The notes beneath the pieces are model-generated. The model saw only the letters and a program-made list of their open reading frames with translations. It searched no databases and was not told where the DNA came from. Shown piece after piece: positions 63,749 to 64,000 of a stretch of DNA of 64,000 bases. Source of the DNA: Deltaproteobacteria bacterium. Lineage in GTDB: Bacteria; Myxococcota_A; Bradymonadia; REDH01. Position 1 is the stretch's first letter. The number at the start of each line of letters is the position of its first letter. Where the stretch lies: the NCBI GenBank assembly GCA_007693585.1, contig REDH01000075.1:1-64000 (forward strand), given 5' to 3'. The translations under genes and the position numbers were made by a program.

Positions 63749-63826
63749 CGCTTTCCTCGAGAAGCAGGGGGGCATCGGCCGCTGGGGTGGCCCGCGGGCC
63801 GGACAGACGTCCCCTAGGGGCGCTCC

Positions 63827-64000
63827 ATGGCAATGGCCAGTCACGGAGGAAGCCCCGTTCAAGAGCGAGCCATGACCTCTCTCGGAAGATCAGGGCCAGA
63901 CACCTACGCCGCCGCTCCGAGGCCTTCCGCACCCGACCGCGTACTCGCGCCCCCACCCGCGCACACACGGCCATGGTTGCCCCATCGTTCGCGTCGTTGC
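63827..64000 (+). other. Possible 5' end of a further gene, cut by the window edge
   Basis: An open frame from ATG 63827 (MAMASHGGSP...) runs to the window end, ~58 codons, Pro/Arg-rich. The region 63749-64000 also contains a perfect CCCCTAGGGG palindrome (63811-63820) but no clear promoter. Coding status is uncertain. Confidence 0.2.

Overview
The window is a high-GC bacterial chromosome segment carrying only protein-coding genes; I saw no rRNA, tRNA or CRISPR array. Three things point to a Myxococcota-like or Bradymonadota-like (old 'Deltaproteobacteria') lineage. First, there are two proteins with the AgmX/PglI-type (TonB-like) C-terminal domain. Second, there is an AglRQS-like TolQ/TolR/TolR set beside giant TPR proteins. 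Third, there is a Cys-plus-TM tail resembling MYXO-CTERM, and an outer-membrane barrel next to a short polysaccharide-export protein and a tyrosine kinase. No marker here fixes the genus. The left edge starts in about 50 C residues, probably an assembly artefact, and cuts an RND efflux permease.

Layout. 0-10 kb: RND permease C-terminal half, RHH-like/FHA protein, degenerate metallo-beta-lactamase-fold protein, lipoprotein, DUF1015 protein, degenerate YrdC-like protein, 7Fe-type ferredoxin, PcrA/UvrD helicase, winged-helix/TM2-like membrane protein. 10-18 kb, minus strand: leuS, a fused alpha/beta 2-oxoacid dehydrogenase E1, glmU, glmS. 18-21 kb, plus strand: small envelope operon (PDZ-like lipoprotein, membrane proteins, parvulin-type lipoprotein). 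21-28.6 kb, minus strand: M61-like metallopeptidase lipoprotein, response regulator with a long linker, valS, SprT-like peptidase.

28.9-41.7 kb, plus strand: an envelope-spanning machine. It has a secreted coiled-coil protein, two very large TPR proteins, a TPR lipoprotein with a Cys-rich tandem tail, a small exported protein, one TolQ-like and two TolR-like stator proteins, and a PglI-like inner-membrane protein. The gene content closely matches the proton-driven Agl/Glt gliding machinery of Myxococcus. One TolR-like protein has Asn in place of the proton-carrying Asp. 41.9-46.8 kb: a small exported protein, then an outer-membrane barrel, a short Wza-like lipoprotein and a Wzc-like BY-kinase, resembling the bipartite Wzp/Wza export system.

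46.9-61.5 kb: ribF (minus), aroE (plus), then a long minus-strand train with mostly 4-bp stop/start overlaps: HtrA-like pseudoprotease, tilS, ftsH, folP, cdaA, cdaR, glmM, pdxJ, nnr, lipoprotein. This adds GlmM to GlmS and GlmU, so the whole UDP-GlcNAc route is present, with glmM beside the c-di-AMP synthase. 61.9-63.7 kb: a second PglI-like protein, hairpin-bearing 32-bp tandem repeats and a glutaredoxin.

Several promoters read by eye share a form TTGnnn - 16 to 18 bp - TAGnnn and sit sensibly before operons. They are inferences from pattern only.
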